Positions 15,644 to 23,915 of a DNA stretch of 39,862 bases are shown piece by piece (the first letter of the stretch is position 1; every line of letters starts with the position of its first letter). The DNA lies in the IMG/VR virus record IMGVR_UViG_3300046660_000802, positions 1-39,862 of that record; one strand, written 5' to 3'. The position numbers were made by a program, and so were the translations under genes. The notes under the pieces are model-generated. The model was not told the origin of the DNA. It saw nothing but the letters and a program-made list of their open reading frames with translations, and made no database searches. This DNA comes from a virus.

Positions 15644-16141
15644 TTAGGCGGCGGCAGCCGGGAGGATTTCCAAGATGTCGGAGTTGATGCCGATCGTTAC
15701 GTTGCGGCGAACCACATTGTCAGCAGCGCCGGCGGCGACGGTGTTGTTCATCACCTTGCCTCGGAGGTAGAACGTGGTTGGCAACAGCGCTGGGGTGGCA
15801 TCAGGATCGCCGTCGTTCAGGGTGATCTTGATGTTGTAGTCGCCCTTGCTGCGATCCTTGTGAGCGACCTTCAGTTTGGCTTGACCCAGGTCGCCGTTGT
15901 CGAGGCCGACGGCCAGGGTCAGGTCGCCAGCATCGGCAGTGCCCTTGTACTTACGGACCCGGCCATCACGCAGCGAGGTGAAGTTCACCGAACTGAAGGT
16001 GTCACCAAACTCGCCAAGGTCTTCGACCTCGCCAATTTCGACGTAGGTGTCAGCCTTGTAGAGCGCTTCGGTGTCAGCGCCGTTCTTGCTACCGATAGAG
16101 ATTCGGCAGCCGGCGGCTGTGTTGAGGTTGTCTTCGGCCAT
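15644..16141 (-). CDS. Major tail tube protein
   Basis: This 165-residue protein is the likely tail tube subunit. The sequence includes EIGEVEDLGEFGDTFSSVNF, a short SLRDGRVRKYKGTADAGDL and VGLDNGDLGQAKLK, a pattern typical of phage tail tube proteins of the TTP/gpV type. The upstream open frame extends to 16303, but the ATG at 16141 (MAEDNLNTAAGCR) has a full GGAGGA Shine-Dalgarno, whereas the longer N terminus is Arg/Ser/Pro-rich and unlike the family. It comes just before the chaperone genes, as expected. A GC hairpin with a tetraloop (15624-15639) lies between the two genes without a T run. Confidence 0.85.
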   Translation of the reverse strand: MAEDNLNTAAGCRISIGSKNGADTEALYKADTYVEIGEVEDLGEFGDTFSSVNFTSLRDGRVRKYKGTADAGDLTLAVGLDNGDLGQAKLKVAHKDRSKGDYNIKITLNDGDPDATPALLPTTFYLRGKVMNNTVAAGAADNVVRRNVTIGINSDILEILPAAAA

Positions 16142-16196
16142 GGGGGTTCCTCCAAAGGCACATTGGATAAAGCCGCTCGGCGGCCAGGGTTTGGGT

Positions 16197-16583
16197 TCAG
16201 TGGGTGGTGATAACTCGGACCGTGATCGATCCCTGGTACGTGACGCCGTCAGCATCGCGCTGGGCGTCGGCCTGTTCGACTCTGACCGAAACAGCGCGGC
16301 CAACCGTCAAAGTCAGTTTGCGCTCGTCCAGGGCGGCAACAATCTCGCCAATGATGCGCTTCACTTCGGCTTGGCCATGAGCATCGGACCAGACAGACAG
16401 ATAGATCAGGCGCTGCTCGCGCTTCCTGCCAGATATTGGTGAGCTGTTGGTGGATATCTCCCGATCAAACGAGACATATGGCATGGGCGAATCCATTGGC
16501 GCACCGTCGTAGACCGGACACGAAACCTCGGCCTCTAACCGCGCGAACAGTGCCTCCTGCAATGCAACAGATGGATCAGCCAT
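16197..16583 (-). CDS. Tail completion / tail terminator protein (DUF3168)
   Basis: A 128-residue protein with the DUF3168 pattern: SVALQEALFARLEAEVSCPVYDGAP, then PYVSFDRE, a central SVWSDAHGQAEVKRIIGEI and a VEQADAQRDADGVTYQGSITVRV end. Family members (HK97 gp10/SPP1 gp17 neighbourhood) close the head-proximal end of the tail tube. It overlaps the preceding gene by eight bases and precedes the tube protein gene, as in HK97-like phages. Assignment is by pattern and gene order. Confidence 0.8.
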   Translation of the reverse strand: MADPSVALQEALFARLEAEVSCPVYDGAPMDSPMPYVSFDREISTNSSPISGRKREQRLIYLSVWSDAHGQAEVKRIIGEIVAALDERKLTLTVGRAVSVRVEQADAQRDADGVTYQGSITVRVITTH

Positions 16584-17154
16584 TGCTCATACCCTCGCTC
16601 GCCTTGCGCAACGCTTCGGAGACCGCGGCACGAATGTTCGCCAGCACAAAGTCCCGGTTCACGTCTTTTGCGGGCCGCAGCCAAGGGTGAGCCGGACGGG
16701 CCGGGATGTCCGGATACTTGCCGTAGAACGTGGTGCCGTCAGATTTGTTTTTGGTGTCCCTGGCGCGCAACGCATTGCGGCGCCCGGACAGCTTCGATTT
16801 GTCGCGGTTGTTGGTGTGCTCCCCGCCGACCGCGTTTCGATCAGCCCGCCGATACAACGTGCCGCTGTAGCCCTTGGTGCCGTACTCCAGAAAACGGAGA
16901 TAGAAAAACCGCTGTGAGTCGCGCTTGCCTCGAATGCCGATCTCGGCGTTGAGGCCGCTCTTCGAAACGAACACCTTCAAGGCCGCAGACGCAGCACCGG
17001 TGTCCTTGGGGATGAGCTGCCTCATCGTGGCCAGGATCCGGTCCGCGCTCTCCTGCATCACCCCCACCAATTCGTTGTCCATCGTGGCGTGGATGTTGCG
17101 CAGGGTCCGACGCAACTTGAAGTCACCAGACATCCGCGAACGACGGGCAGCCAT
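16576..17154 (-). CDS. HK97 gp10-like neck protein
   Basis: This 192-residue basic protein has the HK97-gp10 pattern: ESADRILATMRQLIPKDTGAASAALKV, then RFFYLRFLEYGTKGYSG, and PARPAHPWLRPA near the C terminus. These proteins connect head and tail. Compared with the usual family length (about 120-150) it carries an extra Arg/Asn-rich loop (about 100-140, YRRADRNAVGGEHTNNRDKS). A Shine-Dalgarno AAGGA stands before the ATG at 17154, and the start of the gene lies three bases after the stop of the small gene upstream. Confidence 0.85.
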   Translation of the reverse strand: MAARRSRMSGDFKLRRTLRNIHATMDNELVGVMQESADRILATMRQLIPKDTGAASAALKVFVSKSGLNAEIGIRGKRDSQRFFYLRFLEYGTKGYSGTLYRRADRNAVGGEHTNNRDKSKLSGRRNALRARDTKNKSDGTTFYGKYPDIPARPAHPWLRPAKDVNRDFVLANIRAAVSEALRKASEGMSNG

Positions 17155-17157
17155 GGG

Positions 17158-17328
17158 TTATTCCTTGGCCTTGCCAGGCTTGTCGGAAGCAGGTGCAACT
17201 TCAGCAACGGGCTTCGCCAGACCTCGCTGGACCAGGTCGGCGCCGAGCTTGTCGTCTACCGTGAATTCTTCACCCTTCTCCCGGTCACCGGTGGCGCCAG
17301 ACAGGATGCCCAAAGCAATGACTTTCAT
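17158..17328 (-). CDS. Small head-region protein, 56 residues
   Basis: This short gene starts MKVIALGILSGATGDREKGE and ends PASDKPGKAKE. It has a clear GAGGTG Shine-Dalgarno six bases before the ATG and fits exactly between the head closure and gp10-like genes. The pattern (short beta start, charged EF, then ADLVQRGLAKPV and a Pro/Lys tail) resembles the gene at 17970-18188, which has RGQEFESAD and LLGKGLAVEL in the same order. I infer two members of one small family. Such proteins occur next to capsid genes in several siphoviruses. Function unknown. Confidence 0.78.
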   Translation of the reverse strand: MKVIALGILSGATGDREKGEEFTVDDKLGADLVQRGLAKPVAEVAPASDKPGKAKE

Positions 17329-17337
17329 GATTCACCT

Positions 17338-17670
17338 CTACGGATTGGGTACGTTTGAACACAGAAGCCTCAGCATTGTTCGGTCGTTATCGAGCAATGC
17401 TGCTTCAATCAGGTAAGTGGTGGTGATGCCGCCAACTATCTCCGCAAGGCGGCAACCCGCGACCACATCTCGCCGAGGTCGGACACGGATCTCTGCGGTG
17501 ACAATGGCCGTCACCTGTTCCGCTACCGGTGCAATACGCCCAGTGGGCAGTGTGATTTCTGCCCACAGCTTGCCGATCTCTGCCCAGGTGACATCAAAGC
17601 CGCCGGATCCATTAGGGACGCGCACCTGCGCCTGAATCGCGCAGCGGTGTTTCATCGGGCCGGCTCTCAT
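17338..17670 (-). CDS. Head closure / head-tail joining protein
   Basis: This 110-residue protein shows the Phage_H_T_join (SPP1 gp16-like) pattern: MKHRCAIQAQVRVPNGSGGFDVTWAEIGKLWAEI, a central VTAIVTAEIRVRPRRDV and a short LIEAALLDNDRTMLRLLC end. Family members close the connector and hold DNA in the head. The start at 17670 shares bases with the stop of the gp6-like gene (TGATG). The internal ATG at 17655 (MKHRC) is nearer to the usual family N terminus. Confidence 0.8.
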   Translation of the reverse strand: MRAGPMKHRCAIQAQVRVPNGSGGFDVTWAEIGKLWAEITLPTGRIAPVAEQVTAIVTAEIRVRPRRDVVAGCRLAEIVGGITTTYLIEAALLDNDRTMLRLLCSNVPNP

Positions 17671-17969
17671 CAGAATCGCTTCCTGTACCAGAGCAGCCTT
17701 TCGACTGCGAGCGGAACAGCCGAGGAAATCGTCCCGATGACCACAGCTTCACGGTTGGCGTACCAATGACCGGTAAGCAGGAGAATGGCCTGCTCAACGT
17801 CCGGTGTCAGGCCCATCTCTTCGGGCTCAACCGGGTCGGCCTCGACCAACAACCGGTCGCAGTGCATCGCGACATGCGCCTTGGCCGCATCGAGGTAACC
17901 GGTGATGATCGAATCCTCTTCATCGCCGTCCACCCGCAGGTGGAGCTTTACGCGGGCAAGGTCGAGCAT
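17670..17969 (-). CDS. Head-tail connector protein, HK97 gp6-like
   Basis: This 99-residue helical protein begins MLDLARVKLHLRVDGDEEDSII, the signature of the gp6-like head-tail connector family (helical adaptor ring below the portal). The end (GTISSAVPLAVERLLWYRKRF) is also typical. It lies directly after the small head protein gene and before the closure protein, in HK97 order. Confidence 0.88.
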   Translation of the reverse strand: MLDLARVKLHLRVDGDEEDSIITGYLDAAKAHVAMHCDRLLVEADPVEPEEMGLTPDVEQAILLLTGHWYANREAVVIGTISSAVPLAVERLLWYRKRF

Positions 17970-18188
17970 TTACTTGGCCTCTTTCGGCGCCGTCGGTTTG
18001 GATTCCTTGGGCTTCGTGTTTTTTGGCTTGCCATTGGCATCAAGTTCGACAGCCAGCCCCTTGCCCAGCAGAACGTGGGCGTATTCGTCATCAGCGCTCT
18101 CGAACTCCTGACCACGCTTGACCTTGGGAGAGTCCGAGCCGAGAAGTCCGGCGTTACCAACAAAGCCCCACAGTGCTTTAATTTTCAT
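17970..18188 (-). CDS. Small head-region protein, 72 residues
   Basis: This gene starts MKIKALWGFVGNAGLLGSDSPKVKRG and ends in a Lys/Pro/Glu-rich tail (NTKPKESKPTAPKEAK). It is adjacent to the capsid gene and resembles the 56-residue product at 17158-17328 in layout. I infer a capsid-associated or connector-associated protein but cannot name a function. A terminator-like GC hairpin lies between this gene and the capsid gene. Confidence 0.75.
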   Translation of the reverse strand: MKIKALWGFVGNAGLLGSDSPKVKRGQEFESADDEYAHVLLGKGLAVELDANGKPKNTKPKESKPTAPKEAK

Positions 18189-18197
18189 GCTGCCTCC

Positions 18198-18226
18198 AAA
18201 AAAGAAGGGCCGGCGATTTGCCGGCC
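18198..18226 (-). terminator. Terminator-like hairpin after the capsid gene
   Basis: Seven-base-pair GGCCGGC/GCCGGCC stem (plus 18208-18214 and 18220-18226) with a five-base loop, followed on the minus strand by CTTCTTTTTT. It could lower transcription beyond the capsid gene so that capsid mRNA dominates. Confidence 0.65.
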
Positions 18227-18242
18227 GTGAGCAGGGGGTGAA

Positions 18243-19445
18243 TTAGGGCGCGGTTGGGAAGTTGCCCTTGACCAGAGCCTCTTTGCGGCGAACGCCTAGG
18301 CCCAAACGCTCCTCGACCAGCAGGGCGATTTCGTTGCGGATGAACTGATCGTTGATCAAGCCCATCTTGAACTGGAACGACATGCGGTCGAACAACGTGG
18401 TGGATCGTGCGAAGTTCGCGACCAGGAATTCGCCACCGGCATCCACGTCACCTTCGTCCATGCTGTCAGAGGTGATGACTGGACGGCCCCACAGGATTGG
18501 CGTGACCAGGCCCTGCAGGTTGGCGAACAGGTAACGGTTCTCGCCGTCTTTTTGCAGCTCGATGTTCATCCAGTCGAGTTCGGTCATCACGACACCGTCG
18601 GCGGACATCTGAGACTGCTTGCGCACCTGGTAGATGGCGCGACGCACGAGGTCAATGGCGGTGTCACCTGCCTTGCTCAACGCGACGTTGTAGTTGGTGG
18701 CCTGAGTCATCAGGCCGTTCAGGTTTTCACCAGTGCCATCACCTTTGAGGATCTGGCCTTCTTCCTCGAGCTTGAGGTCGTAGCGCAGCAGTTGTTGCAA
18801 GTACGCGAACATCTGAGGCACGTCCGAGAGCACTTCGTCGGTGGCCGGCATCCAGACCGCGATCTTTTTCACGCGATCAGTTTCGGTGGTAAAGGTCACG
18901 TTGCTGGTTGGCTTCAGGCCACCTTCAGCCACCGGTGCCGCGCCGCGGGTGTGCAAGTTTTCACGGAAATACGTGTAGCTCTGACCAGTCACCGGAATGG
19001 TGGTAAGCAGATCGCGGATGCGCAGTTCCTGGCGAATGCCTGGCTGAATCACTGGATCGTAGATTGGAGCCACGACGCCGGCGCTGGTGACTTTCATTTC
19101 CTTCATCGACGCCAGATCAGACTTCGTGACTTCGATGTTGGCCGTACTGACGCTCTTTTGCTGGAGTCCCTTGTAGTTGTCGTCGCCCTTGACCATGTCG
19201 ATGAAGCTTTTACCTTCACCGGGTTGCCCACGCAGCTTGACGCCCTTTTGTTCCAGATCCTGGACCTGGTCGATGACACGCTGCAGCTCGCCCTTCTGAT
19301 TGTCGATCTGGCTTTTCAGGTCACTGGTGACTTGATTGCCCTTCTCGACTTCTGCGATTGCAGCGTCATATTTTTTTTGCAGGCCTTCGAAGCCGCTCTT
19401 CAGTTGCAGCTCCAGTGAGTCCTTCAGTTCCTTTACTTCGCTCAT
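18243..19445 (-). CDS. Major capsid protein, HK97 fold with scaffolding delta domain
   Basis: This 400-residue protein has the HK97 gp5 layout. Residues 1-75 are a charged coiled coil (delta scaffolding domain, VKELKDSLELQLKSGFEGLQ), a linker follows, and the capsid domain begins about residue 100. The E-loop/P-domain region (VAEGGLKPTSNVTFTTETDRVKK) and LRYDLKLEEEGQILKGDGTG are typical. In the family the delta domain is removed by the prohead protease, and that protease is encoded just upstream here. The two genes overlap as ATGA (19442-19445). Whether chainmail cross-linking occurs cannot be decided by reading. Confidence 0.95.
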   Translation of the reverse strand: MSEVKELKDSLELQLKSGFEGLQKKYDAAIAEVEKGNQVTSDLKSQIDNQKGELQRVIDQVQDLEQKGVKLRGQPGEGKSFIDMVKGDDNYKGLQQKSVSTANIEVTKSDLASMKEMKVTSAGVVAPIYDPVIQPGIRQELRIRDLLTTIPVTGQSYTYFRENLHTRGAAPVAEGGLKPTSNVTFTTETDRVKKIAVWMPATDEVLSDVPQMFAYLQQLLRYDLKLEEEGQILKGDGTGENLNGLMTQATNYNVALSKAGDTAIDLVRRAIYQVRKQSQMSADGVVMTELDWMNIELQKDGENRYLFANLQGLVTPILWGRPVITSDSMDEGDVDAGGEFLVANFARSTTLFDRMSFQFKMGLINDQFIRNEIALLVEERLGLGVRRKEALVKGNFPTAP

Positions 19446-20083
19446 GGTGATACTCCGAAATGGTGTGTGAACAAGGTGGATATGTCTTTCAGCTCATCCA
19501 CGATCACCGTGGCCTCACTGCCGCCGTCACGGCGTAGTGCGGAGTAGCCGAGCGAAGCGACTGCCGCCGCTTCCTTCTGAGAAAGCCCAATGCGCTCGCG
19601 CAAGGCGTTCTCGAAAAGTCGAATGTCTGATTTCACGGTGAGGATTTGCGCCTCAGGATTCATTCCGAAAGGCACGAAAGAGGCCTCCCAGAGCTCGGCT
19701 TCCTTGATGATCCGGACACGCCGTCCGGCGCGCTCCTCGAAGCTTTCCTTGATGGTGTTGAAGCCGATCGACATGCTGTCGAGGATTTCTGCCTTCATCA
19801 GCTCGTAGGCATCACGGGCATAACTGACTGCCAGATTTACGCGCCCTTTGAGGAGCAGGCCGTGATCGTCCTGCGTATAGTCAGCCGCCCCGACCAACCG
19901 GGTCAGGTCGTGGTAAAGGGCAAGCTTCAACTTGCCGCCGCGGGTGGCCTTCACCCGGGTAAAGGCACCAGGCAGGATGACGTCATCGCCGAGGTCGACG
20001 TTGTTGAACACCGCGGCATAGCCTTCAAAATTGCCAGCGTCATCCACCGCCTTGAGTTCAAACGGGACTTCAAGCTTTGACAT
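19442..20083 (-). CDS. HK97-family prohead protease
   Basis: This 213-residue protease has the U35 family signature: EGYAAVFNNVDLGDDVILPGAF, the catalytic His in LALYHDLTRLVG and the Ser in ILDSMSIGFNTI, then WEASFVPFGMNPEAQI. It should cut the delta domain of the capsid protein during maturation. I chose the ATG at 20083 (MSKLEVPFELKAV), within the end of the portal gene, because family homology starts there. The open frame upstream to 20323 only shadows the portal. The C-terminal 50 residues (LSQKEAAAVASLGYSALRR) are an extension beyond the usual domain. Confidence 0.92.
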   Translation of the reverse strand: MSKLEVPFELKAVDDAGNFEGYAAVFNNVDLGDDVILPGAFTRVKATRGGKLKLALYHDLTRLVGAADYTQDDHGLLLKGRVNLAVSYARDAYELMKAEILDSMSIGFNTIKESFEERAGRRVRIIKEAELWEASFVPFGMNPEAQILTVKSDIRLFENALRERIGLSQKEAAAVASLGYSALRRDGGSEATVIVDELKDISTLFTHHFGVSP

Positions 20084-21284
20084 TGGTCTGCATCTCCCAT
20101 CGGGTGACCCGGTCGTACTCCGCTCCGGACAGGGGCGGCAGGTTCTCTTTTTTGCGAACGTCGTTGACCGACATCCAGCCGGAGCCACCGGAGCCACCGA
20201 GGGCTGCCTGGAAGTAAGTGGCGCGACCGGCGCTGTCGGCACGCAGCAATCCCTCGACCACGAACTCGACAAATCGCGAAGAGGAACGAAACATCTTGTC
20301 GTTGAACTCGTCCTCGACCGCATCGATGTAGGGTTTGAGGCCGAAGGTAATGAACCCGGTGAGCTGCTGCTCGAGGTTCGAACCCATGATCGAGGTCTTG
20401 TTGGCCCGATTGGCCAGCCACAGCGGAACGCCGTAGATGCCGGCCATCGACTCTTCCTGAAACTGCTGCGACTCGATGAACTGCGCGTCTTTCTGACTGA
20501 GACCGGCCGGCACGATCTTGGGATTGCCCTGCAGAATGGCCATCTTGCCGATGTCCGCCGAATCGCCCTGCCGGACGTCCGGGAATTTCTCCATGACCTG
20601 CGCCTGTTGTTGCTTGGTCAGGAACTGCTCGTAGATCACATAGCCGCCGGTGAAACCGCCCTTGCGCATGAAGCGGGAAGACCAATCCTGGCCCGCCTTG
20701 GCAAGGCCCATGGTCTCGGCCTGGTATTCGATGGGCGACAACCCGGTGATGCCATCCAGACTGAACAGTTTGAAGTGCAGCATGTTCTCGGGTGATACCG
20801 GGAACGGCGCCCCACCCTTTGGCGCCACCCAATAAATCAGTTCCCCGTCGGTGTCGATGGATACCGTGTCCGTGGAGACGGGCACCAAACCGATCGGCGT
20901 GCCGTGGACATTGCGCTCAATCAGCGCAAACGCATTGCCCCTTATCGCCATGTTCACAACGATGAACTTCAGAAAGTTCAGCATCGTCATGTAGGGATTT
21001 GGTTTACGCAGAAGCTTTAACGCACGATCGGTCTCCGGGACCTGCTCCCGGCCGGTTGTTTTGTCGTCGTACAGTTTCAGCGGTAATCCGCTGAGAGACT
21101 CCGACAAGATCTTTACGCAGGACCAGACCATGCTGATCGACAGTGCGGTTTTGGTCGTGATGGTGACGCCGGCTTTGGTTCGCTTGCCGCCGACCTCCAT
21201 CTCCACTTCGACATAGTCGCCCGTGTTCGGATCGGTGTAGCCGAAGAACCGCCAGCTGCTGGGGTTGTACCAACGAAATGCCAT
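20070..21284 (-). CDS. Portal protein, HK97 type
   Basis: This 404-residue portal shows TTKTALSISMVWSCVKILSE, LPLKLYDDKTTGREQ, NMLHFKLFSLDGITGLSPIEY and ESMAGIYGVPLWLANRANKT, all typical of the HK97 gp3 family. Twelve copies form the DNA entry ring at one capsid vertex. The C terminus (WMSVNDVRKKENLPPLSGAEYDRVTRWE) is the standard phage_portal end. It overlaps the protease gene and follows the large terminase by two bases. Confidence 0.94.
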   Translation of the reverse strand: MAFRWYNPSSWRFFGYTDPNTGDYVEVEMEVGGKRTKAGVTITTKTALSISMVWSCVKILSESLSGLPLKLYDDKTTGREQVPETDRALKLLRKPNPYMTMLNFLKFIVVNMAIRGNAFALIERNVHGTPIGLVPVSTDTVSIDTDGELIYWVAPKGGAPFPVSPENMLHFKLFSLDGITGLSPIEYQAETMGLAKAGQDWSSRFMRKGGFTGGYVIYEQFLTKQQQAQVMEKFPDVRQGDSADIGKMAILQGNPKIVPAGLSQKDAQFIESQQFQEESMAGIYGVPLWLANRANKTSIMGSNLEQQLTGFITFGLKPYIDAVEDEFNDKMFRSSSRFVEFVVEGLLRADSAGRATYFQAALGGSGGSGWMSVNDVRKKENLPPLSGAEYDRVTRWEMQTNVKA

Positions 21285-21286
21285 GG

Positions 21287-22966
21287 TCAGCCTACTAGTC
21301 CGAAGAATCCGTTATTGAGGTAATCGTCCAGGCCACCGCGCGCCTCGGGATTGAGGGACAGCAGCGAGACGGCGTTGAACGTGGCCATGAGCGGGTCGAT
21401 CTTTGCCGTGCCCGAAGCTTGCTTGGTGATCAGAAAGGCGTTGGCAGATGGCACGCCCTTGGCGTTCCCGCAGCTCCAGGCCATGAGTGGCTGGCCGCAA
21501 TGCAGCAGTGCGCCCTCGGCTAGTTTGCGTTCGGTGGTCTTGATCGCGCCGGTGAGTTTCCAACCCTGGGAGACACCGACGACCTGGTCCTCTTCGATTC
21601 CGGCGTCTGCCAAGGCATCAAGCACGGCACCAATTCCAGCGGGGTCGAGACCAACCTTGTCGAGCAAACCGGCCTCATTGATCCGCGCCACGATTGCTGC
21701 GAGCTGTTCAACGTCATCACCGATCTTTTGAACCAAGGTCAGATCGCCGACGGCCGCCAGATCCAGCAGCCGCGGCGCCTCGGACTTGCGCCGTTCCAAC
21801 ACCGATGGGTGCGCCCAGGCATGTGCCCAGTGCAACCACTGACGGGTTTCGCGTACGCGCCCCAACACGGCCAAGCCCAGCAAGTCGTCGAGACCGCCAC
21901 CATCGACACCGACTTCAACGACCTCGCACTGCTCGAGCAATGAATCGAAGCTGAGGCCCGACAGCGCTTGCGGCTCCCAGAATGCTGCTCCGACCCAGCT
22001 GTCGGACATCAGAGCCAGGCCGATCTCTATGTTCAGGTGTTTGGCCAGGAAGCCGCGCACCTCTGCTTCGCCATCGATCTCCGCCTGCATAAACAAGCGT
22101 TCCAGCGTTGGCCGGTCAACCGAGTAGTTGATGTTCGGGTTTACCAGGTGGAAGTTTTCAGGCTTCCGCGCGTCGCCGCTTTTGATCATCTCCTGCGAGA
22201 ATTCGTAGATGATCGGCAGGAAGCGGTTGTCATTGATCCGGCCATCCCGCACGCCGCGGGCATAGTTCAGCTTTGATCTGAAGACGCCGGCCGGAGGCTC
22301 GTTCGATTGTGTGGTCAGCCAGATGATGAAACCTTCGGGCCTGGACAGCAGACCGCCCGTAGCTTCGCGGATCATGTCCGCCGCTTTCGGGTTCTTGCCG
22401 AACAGCCAGGCTTCATCAATCAGGACGCCGACGGCTTTTTTACCACCAACCACATCGCTATCCGCAGCAACGACCTTTAGCGTGGCTCCCGTCTCGCGGT
22501 GAGTAATGAGGCGCAGGTGCGGCTGGACGTGCAGCAGTATTTTCAGTTCATCGTCATTGTTGACCATGTCCTTGGCTGGGACGAAGGCGTTATCTGCGAT
22601 CTCCTTGGTGGGGGCCAGGATGATGAACTCAGCCGATAGCCGCCAGTTGCGCACCAGAGCAGTCAGCATGATCGCCGCAGCGATCGTCGATTTACTGTTT
22701 TTCTTCGGGATGCAAAGCATGACCTCCCGAATCAGCCGCTCGCCGGTCTCGCTGTTGTAGCTACCGAACACAGCGCCGGCGAACGCCAGAACCCAAGGTG
22801 CGCAAGCTGACTCAATCGTCGGGCTCCCAGGCGCATCAACTATCTTCAGGCCCTTGAAGACCTCAAGGCTTTCTTCCGCTTCGGCTGGAAACAACGGCGG
22901 CGGAATGATGGACTCACCCGCAGAAAGCCGCCGCCACCAGTCCGGGCAGGCGGTTGTCCACTGCAT
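21287..22966 (-). CDS. terL: Terminase large subunit
   Basis: This 559-residue packaging motor has a Walker A-like motif at about residues 87-94 (PKKNSKST) and Walker B VGVLIDEAW at 179-187, with Asp184-Glu185. A coupling-type LTTQS motif follows at about 215. The C-terminal nuclease domain starts around VEVGVDGGGLDDLLGLAVLG, whose acidic residues would bind metal. It belongs to the Terminase_1/HK97 TerL group, whose members usually make 3'-overhang cos ends. It is preceded by the small subunit and an HNH gene, the usual HK97-like cos arrangement. Confidence 0.94.
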   Translation of the reverse strand: MQWTTACPDWWRRLSAGESIIPPPLFPAEAEESLEVFKGLKIVDAPGSPTIESACAPWVLAFAGAVFGSYNSETGERLIREVMLCIPKKNSKSTIAAAIMLTALVRNWRLSAEFIILAPTKEIADNAFVPAKDMVNNDDELKILLHVQPHLRLITHRETGATLKVVAADSDVVGGKKAVGVLIDEAWLFGKNPKAADMIREATGGLLSRPEGFIIWLTTQSNEPPAGVFRSKLNYARGVRDGRINDNRFLPIIYEFSQEMIKSGDARKPENFHLVNPNINYSVDRPTLERLFMQAEIDGEAEVRGFLAKHLNIEIGLALMSDSWVGAAFWEPQALSGLSFDSLLEQCEVVEVGVDGGGLDDLLGLAVLGRVRETRQWLHWAHAWAHPSVLERRKSEAPRLLDLAAVGDLTLVQKIGDDVEQLAAIVARINEAGLLDKVGLDPAGIGAVLDALADAGIEEDQVVGVSQGWKLTGAIKTTERKLAEGALLHCGQPLMAWSCGNAKGVPSANAFLITKQASGTAKIDPLMATFNAVSLLSLNPEARGGLDDYLNNGFFGLVG

Positions 22967-22969
22967 AAG

Positions 22970-23446
22970 TCACCCCTTTACGATTGTGAGGGGCGGTTTG
23001 CCCCGAGCGTACCTGCCCTTCCCCGCCTGCTTCGCAGCATCGGCAACGGCTTCTTTCTTCCCTTGATCGGCAACCTTGCCGTGGATGTAGGGCATCAACG
23101 CCTTGGCGGCGTCGACTCGCAGCCTTGGCTCGGCGGACTGCTCATTCATGACCGCCACCAGGAAGTCCCGGGGGTCGCCGAACTCGGCGAAGACCAAGCC
23201 ATCCTCGGGTGCCGCAGCTTCCGCTGACGAGTTAACTTTCCCCGCAGCTTTAACTTCTGCCGGAGTAGCGTTCTTCACTCTTGTCTTGCGAGCAATCGCG
23301 GCGATGACATCGGGGTCCTTCGCCAGCTTGGAACCCGCCTGCGACGCGGTTTTCTCGGAATATCCGGCGGCAATTGCCGCTTCTCTTTTTGAGGCTCCCG
23401 ACTGCAAAGCGTCAGCAAACCGTCGCTTTTTGTCGGTTAAAGCCAT
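22970..23446 (-). CDS. terS: Terminase small subunit
   Basis: This 158-residue protein begins with the Terminase_2 helix-turn-helix (KRRFADALQSGASKREAAIAAGYSEKTASQAGSKLAKDPDV), which recognises the packaging site. The linker is Ala-rich, and a conserved DFLVAVMNEQSAEPRLRVDAAKALMPYIHGK segment, the usual oligomerisation part, follows. The C terminus is basic (GKGRYARGKPPL). It is just downstream of a GC-skewed non-coding stretch that may contain cos. The stop lies four bases before terL. Confidence 0.9.
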   Translation of the reverse strand: MALTDKKRRFADALQSGASKREAAIAAGYSEKTASQAGSKLAKDPDVIAAIARKTRVKNATPAEVKAAGKVNSSAEAAAPEDGLVFAEFGDPRDFLVAVMNEQSAEPRLRVDAAKALMPYIHGKVADQGKKEAVADAAKQAGKGRYARGKPPLTIVKG

Positions 23447-23576
23447 GGTTAACTTTTCCGTAAATTGGGAAAAAATGTGTGCGTGGGGTCGAGGGCGGTC
23501 TAGTCCCCGGTCGGGGCCAGATTTTTACCCCCCCCCGGGTCAGAGGCCGGAAATCGCACCAAGACGGTGCAAACGG
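23447..23576 (-). other. Non-coding stretch with candidate cos site
   Basis: This 130-base gap between HNH and terS genes contains no gene. It has a run of nine C then GGG (23528-23539), an AT patch before it (ATTTTTA) and the palindromic CCGGTCGGGGCC. In HNH/TerS/TerL cos phages the cohesive-end site usually lies beside the HNH and terS genes, so I infer that cos is here. The cut positions cannot be read. Confidence 0.4.
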
Positions 23577-23915
23577 TCAACCCACGAGCCCAGCGGCCTC
23601 CTCGGCCTGCTTGACCGAGTCATGGCAAGGCTTGCAGAGCGACTGCCAGTTGGCCTCATTCCAGAACAGCTCCTGATCACCACGATGCGGGACCTTGTGA
23701 TCGACAACGCTGGCCGCAGCGGTCAGGCCTTGGCGCGCGCAGTACAAACAGAGCGGATGATCAAGCAGGTACCGCTCTCGTGCCTTCTGCCATTTGTAGC
23801 CATACCCACGTTGACTGCTGGTCTTGTCACTTCTCCAACTGCCTGGGGTGATGACCTTCAGCCGAGAGCCTGCACCCTCCTTCACCCTTGAGCCCAGTGT
23901 CTTCAGCCTGACCAT
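23577..23915 (-). CDS. HNH endonuclease beside terminase
   Basis: A 112-residue HNH protein. The zinc-binding pairs CLYC and CKPC frame the catalytic core VVDHKVPHRGDQELFWNEANWQSLC, ending in HDS, so the DH...N...H set is complete. In HK97-like phages such a protein stimulates TerL cleavage at cos. The ATG at 23915 overlaps the holin stop (TGATG); a GTG three bases earlier is also possible. Basic N-terminal residues (KWQKARERYLLDHPLC) fit DNA binding. Confidence 0.9.
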   Translation of the reverse strand: MVRLKTLGSRVKEGAGSRLKVITPGSWRSDKTSSQRGYGYKWQKARERYLLDHPLCLYCARQGLTAAASVVDHKVPHRGDQELFWNEANWQSLCKPCHDSVKQAEEAAGLVG

